A stretch of DNA of 8,926 nt from contig CAMYWZ010000028.1 in the NCBI GenBank assembly GCA_947302945.1, positions 1-8,926 of the forward strand, read 5' to 3'. The notes beneath the pieces are model-generated. The model was not told the DNA's origin and searched no databases. It saw nothing but the letters and a program-made list of their open reading frames with translations. Below are positions 5,657 through 8,926 of the stretch, piece by piece; position 1 is the first letter of the stretch, and each line of letters begins with the position of its first letter. Both the position numbers and the translations under genes were made by a program. Source of the DNA: an uncultured Bacillota bacterium. GTDB taxonomy: Bacteria > Bacillota > Clostridia > Peptostreptococcales > Anaerovoracaceae.

Positions 5657-8600
5657 CTATCTTAAGCAATCGTTTCCGAAAGCCTCGAATATCTCTTTGT
5701 AAAACGCATCGTCCGGCTCGACCCAGAGGTCGTAGTCCGGCTTGAACTTGTGGCCCGTGCTCTTTACCAGGATGGCTACGGGCATGTCCCCAAGGTGCCT
5801 TTTCGCGATCTGTCTGAAGGCTTCCAGACCGTCCTGATCGCCGTACTGCTCCGGGATGACTATCTTGACCATCCTGATCTTTACAGTCATGTCCGAAAGG
5901 GGCATGACGCTGTCCGCGATCAGCTTGGGATTGCCTTCTTCCTTAAGATCCAGCTTCCCCTTGATGACTACGACGTTGTCCTCCTCCATGTTCTGACGGT
6001 AGTTGTCGAAGCATTTGGTGAAGGCCACCACTTCTATCTGGCCGGTGAGGTCCTCCATGGTAAGGAAGGCCATCTGGCCGCCCTTCTTGGTGACCATCTT
6101 CTTTACCGAAGTGATAAGCCCTGCCATCGTTGCGGAGGAACCGTTCTTGATATTATCACATTTTTCGGGATTTGCAAGCGTTTCCGTGTCTATCGTTATG
6201 ACGCTCTTTACCAGACTCTCCACGTCGTTTAAGGGATGGTCGGTAAGGTATATGCCCAGCTGCTCCTTCTCCATCTTCTGAAGGTCTTCCCTTCTGAACT
6301 CCGTAGCCGGGGGCATGGTGCGCCTGATCTCTATGCTCTTTGAGCTGTCCTCCATGGCGAAGAGGCTGATCTGACCCTCCAGAGTGCTCTTGGCGGTGTT
6401 CTGGGCGCTGTCTATGAGGTCCCCGACGGCGGCGAGTTTCTGCGCTTTGTTTCCGGGGAAGCAGTCCAGGGCGCCGGCTTTTACCAGAGCTTCCATGGCA
6501 AGGCGGTTGATCTGGTGCACGTCCAGGCCGTCCACGAATTCGAAGATATCCGAGGGCATCTTGACGTTCCTTGCGCGTATGATCTCCTCGACCATGCCTT
6601 CGCCAACGTGCTTGATGCCAAGGAGGCCGTAGCGTATCTTTCCGTCCTCCGTATCGAAGTGCTTCTGGCTGTGGTTGACGTCCGGAGGCAGCACCTGTAT
6701 ACCCATGTCGCGGGCGTTGCGTATGAGGCCCGCCACCGCGTCGTTGTTGGCCGGGTAGGTCATGAGGCTTGCCATGAACTGCGCGGGGTAGTGGCACTTA
6801 AGCCAGGCGGTCTGGTATGCTACGACGGCGTAAGCTGCAGCGTGGCTCTTGTTGAAGGCGTAGGCCGCGAAGCTCGTCATCTCATCGAATATCTGGTTGG
6901 CGGCAGCCTCGGGAATGCCGTTTCTTATGCAGCCCGGAACGTCCACGGAGCCGTCCGCGTTAAGCTTGCCGTTCACGAAGTACTCCCTTTCCTTCGCCAT
7001 GACGTCGGCTTTCTTCTTGGACATGGCGCGGCGCACGAGGTCCGCTCTGCCGTAGGAGTAGCCTCCCAGAGCGCGGACTATGTCCATGACCTGCTCCTGG
7101 TAGACTATGCAGCCGTAAGTGGGGGACAGTATGGGTTCCAGCTGCGGCACGAGGTATTTGACCTTCTTGGGGTTCTTCTTGCATGCCACGTAGGTGGGTA
7201 TGGAGTCCATGGGGCCGGGGCGGTACAGGGAGATGCCTGCGATGAGGTCTTCGAGGCAGTCCGGCTGAAGGTCCTTCATGAAGCCCGTCATCCCTCCGGA
7301 TTCAAGCTGGAATATGCCTATGGTGTTGCCGCTTGCTATTATTTTAAAGGCTTCCGGGTCGTCGTAGGGGATCTTCTGAAGGTCTATGTCGAGGCCGGTG
7401 TCCTTTTTTATCATGCGGAGGCAGTCCTGGATGGCGGTGAGGTTGCGAAGACCCAGGAAGTCCATCTTAAGGAGCCCCAGGTGCTCTATCTCCGTCATCG
7501 TAAACTGCGTTGCGAGGCCTTTGTCCGAGGACACCAGAGGCACGACGTCGTCCACGGGCTCGGAGGATATTACGACTCCTGCCGCGTGCGTGCCTGCGTT
7601 TCTGGAAAGGCCTTCGAGTATGCGGGCCGTATCGACTATGCTTCTTACCTGCGGGTCCGAATCATAGGCCGCCTTGAAGTCCGGGCTCTGGACCAGCGCC
7701 TTGTCCAGCGTGATCTTGAGGTCGTCCGGGATCATCTTGGTGATCTCAAGGGACCTTGCGAAGGACAGTCCCATTACGCGGGCGACGTCCTTGAACGCGT
7801 TCCTTGCCTTAAGCGTTCCGAAGGTGGATATCTGAGAGACGTTGTCCACTCCGTAGCGCTGCTTTACGTACTCTATGACCTCGCCGCGGCGCTCAACGCA
7901 GAAGTCCATGTCTATATCCGGCATGGAGACGCGCTCCGCGTTGAGGAAACGCTCGAAGATCAGGTTGAAGCGTATGGGGTCTATATCCGTGATCTCCATG
8001 GTGTAGGAGACGACGGAGCCTGCTGCCGAGCCTCTGCCCGGTCCGACCATGATGCCGCTTCCTTTCGCGAAGTTTACAAAGTCCCAGACTATGAGGAAGT
8101 AGCCCACGTAGCCCATCTTTTCGATGGTGCTGATCTCATAGCGCATGCGGTCCCTAAGCTCCGCGGAGACTGTGGGAGCAAGGCTCTCCACGTCCGCAGG
8201 AGGTGTCTTGGGGCAGGGCCTTGAGGCCGATGGGAGCTTCTGGGTGCTGCCGTAGCGGTACTCGAGCCCCGACCAGCAAAGGTACTCGAAGAAGCCGTTC
8301 TCGGTGTAGCCTTCCGGGACGGGGAACTTGGGGATGTGGTATTTGCCGAACTCGAAGTCGAAGCTGCACTTGGCGGCGACTTCCTGAGTGTTGTCTATGG
8401 CCTGCGGGATGTCCTTGAAAAGCTCCCGCATCTCGTCCTCCGACTTGAGGTAGAACTGGTCGTTGGGGAAGCGCATGCGGTCCTCATCCGCAAGAAGGTG
8501 CTTTGAGCCTATGCAGAGGAGAACTTCATGCGCGGCCGCGTCCTCCTGGTGGAGGTAGTGGGCGTCGTTTGTTGCGACGAGCTTGATGCCAAGTTCCTTG

Positions 8601-8926
8601 GAGAGCCTCCGAAGGCCTCTGTTTACAGGGATCTCCTCGGGAAGGCCCTGGTCCTGCATCTCGAGGTAGAAGTCTTCGCCGAAGATGTTTTTAAAGAACA
8701 TGGCCTCTGTTTTGGCCTCTTCGTAGCTGCCGTTGTATTCGTCGTCGCTTCGAAGCTCCCTCTGGACCTTGCCCTGAAGGCAGGCGGACAGGCAGATCAG
8801 GCCCTCGTGGTATTTTTCGAGGAGCTCGTGGTCTATGCGGGGCTTGTAATAGAAGCCTTCCTTGTACGCAAGGGAGACGATCTTGATCAGGTTATGATAG
8901 CCCTTGTTGTTTTCCGCCAGCAGGAT
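5657..8926 (-). CDS. dnaE: DNA polymerase III alpha subunit DnaE (N-terminus beyond the window)
   Basis: Family C replicative polymerase. The frame is open to base 8926, giving 1089 visible residues; roughly the first 80-110 of the PHP domain are missing. In visible numbering: PHP domain to about 200, with YKEGFYYKPRIDHELLEKY near the start and NDAHY (120-124); GPGRGSAAGS (295-304); palm PDIDMDF (336-342) with catalytic D339 and D341; NAGTHAAGVVI (443-453); third catalytic Asp D489 in KMDFLGLRNLT; LYRPGPM (567-573); AYAFNKSHAAAYAV (688-701); helix-hairpin-helix GLLGIKHVGEGMVEEII (767-783); OB fold about 930-1010. The layout is DnaE, not PolC (no exonuclease insert, PHP at the N-terminus). NDAHY keeps the metal-binding Asp and His lost in E. 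coli DnaE. A proline-rich insertion of about 25 residues lies near 227-251, between PHP and palm. Clostridia normally also carry PolC, so this is probably the DnaE1-type partner. The apparent ATG at 8701 is internal. Confidence 0.97.
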   Translation of the reverse strand: MLLAENNKGYHNLIKIVSLAYKEGFYYKPRIDHELLEKYHEGLICLSACLQGKVQRELRSDDEYNGSYEEAKTEAMFFKNIFGEDFYLEMQDQGLPEEIPVNRGLRRLSKELGIKLVATNDAHYLHQEDAAAHEVLLCIGSKHLLADEDRMRFPNDQFYLKSEDEMRELFKDIPQAIDNTQEVAAKCSFDFEFGKYHIPKFPVPEGYTENGFFEYLCWSGLEYRYGSTQKLPSASRPCPKTPPADVESLAPTVSAELRDRMRYEISTIEKMGYVGYFLIVWDFVNFAKGSGIMVGPGRGSAAGSVVSYTMEITDIDPIRFNLIFERFLNAERVSMPDIDMDFCVERRGEVIEYVKQRYGVDNVSQISTFGTLKARNAFKDVARVMGLSFARSLEITKMIPDDLKITLDKALVQSPDFKAAYDSDPQVRSIVDTARILEGLSRNAGTHAAGVVISSEPVDDVVPLVSSDKGLATQFTMTEIEHLGLLKMDFLGLRNLTAIQDCLRMIKKDTGLDIDLQKIPYDDPEAFKIIASGNTIGIFQLESGGMTGFMKDLQPDCLEDLIAGISLYRPGPMDSIPTYVACKKNPKKVKYLVPQLEPILSPTYGCIVYQEQVMDIVRALGGYSYGRADLVRRAMSKKKADVMAKEREYFVNGKLNADGSVDVPGCIRNGIPEAAANQIFDEMTSFAAYAFNKSHAAAYAVVAYQTAWLKCHYPAQFMASLMTYPANNDAVAGLIRNARDMGIQVLPPDVNHSQKHFDTEDGKIRYGLLGIKHVGEGMVEEIIRARNVKMPSDIFEFVDGLDVHQINRLAMEALVKAGALDCFPGNKAQKLAAVGDLIDSAQNTAKSTLEGQISLFAMEDSSKSIEIRRTMPPATEFRREDLQKMEKEQLGIYLTDHPLNDVESLVKSVITIDTETLANPEKCDNIKNGSSATMAGLITSVKKMVTKKGGQMAFLTMEDLTGQIEVVAFTKCFDNYRQNMEEDNVVVIKGKLDLKEEGNPKLIADSVMPLSDMTVKIRMVKIVIPEQYGDQDGLEAFRQIAKRHLGDMPVAILVKSTGHKFKPDYDLWVEPDDAFYKEIFEAFGNDCLR

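Noticed and set aside
6515..8224. A 569-codon open frame on the plus strand inside dnaE
   Set aside because: It is antisense to the conserved polymerase core, has no recognisable domain, and has a composition typical of a frame opposite a GC-rich gene (many Val, Ala, His, Tyr). It is a shadow of dnaE codon use.
8699..8701. ATG at 8701 as the start of dnaE
   Set aside because: The frame continues open to base 8926 and encodes recognisable PHP-domain sequence there, so this Met is internal.

Overview
This window reads as chromosomal DNA of a gut-type Clostridia (Bacillota), probably near Lachnospiraceae, Oscillospiraceae or Christensenellales. The evidence is the protein flavour (a PurF that begins MGGFFG and a PurC ending in a [10 protein letters not shown] block), the dnaE-pfkA gene pair common in Bacillota, strong AGGAGG-type ribosome binding sites, and two short palindromic or dispersed-repeat motifs of kinds common in such genomes. 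Every real gene is on the minus strand, so transcription runs from the right end of the window to the left. The species cannot be fixed from the sequence alone.

Right part (about 4601-8926): dnaE (replicative DNA polymerase III alpha subunit, N-terminus cut by the window edge) is followed 41 nt later by pfkA (ATP-type 6-phosphofructokinase). pfkA ends in a clear intrinsic terminator. No pyruvate kinase gene follows, although pyk often does in this neighbourhood.

Control region (4449-4655, 207 nt): it holds the pfkA terminator, two GAAC-core sequences resembling PurR boxes, a perfect TATAAT -10 element with a weak -35, a short leader hairpin and the purE Shine-Dalgarno. It is the likely promoter of the purine operon.

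Left part (56-4448): the purine operon purE-purC-purF-purM-purN. PurE, PurC, PurF, PurM and PurN catalyse respectively AIR carboxylation or N5-CAIR mutation, SAICAR formation, phosphoribosylamine formation, AIR ring closure and GAR formylation. purC/purF overlap as TAATG, purF/purM are 3 nt apart and purM/purN 18 nt apart. purE and purC are separated by an 86-nt spacer carrying a two-hairpin repeat. Another repeat-like sequence starts right after purN and runs to the left edge. purK, purB, purL/Q/S, purH and purD are not in the window; some may lie beyond the left edge.

The most notable item is the protein in the purF slot. Its phosphoribosyltransferase half and its four iron-sulfur cysteines look intact, but the glutaminase half has lost the nucleophilic Cys1 and the other residues that bind glutamine and stabilise the oxyanion. 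It is probably a phosphoribosyltransferase that takes ammonia directly or from a partner. No defence system, mobile gene, CRISPR array or RNA gene was seen. The remainder is ordinary core metabolism and replication.
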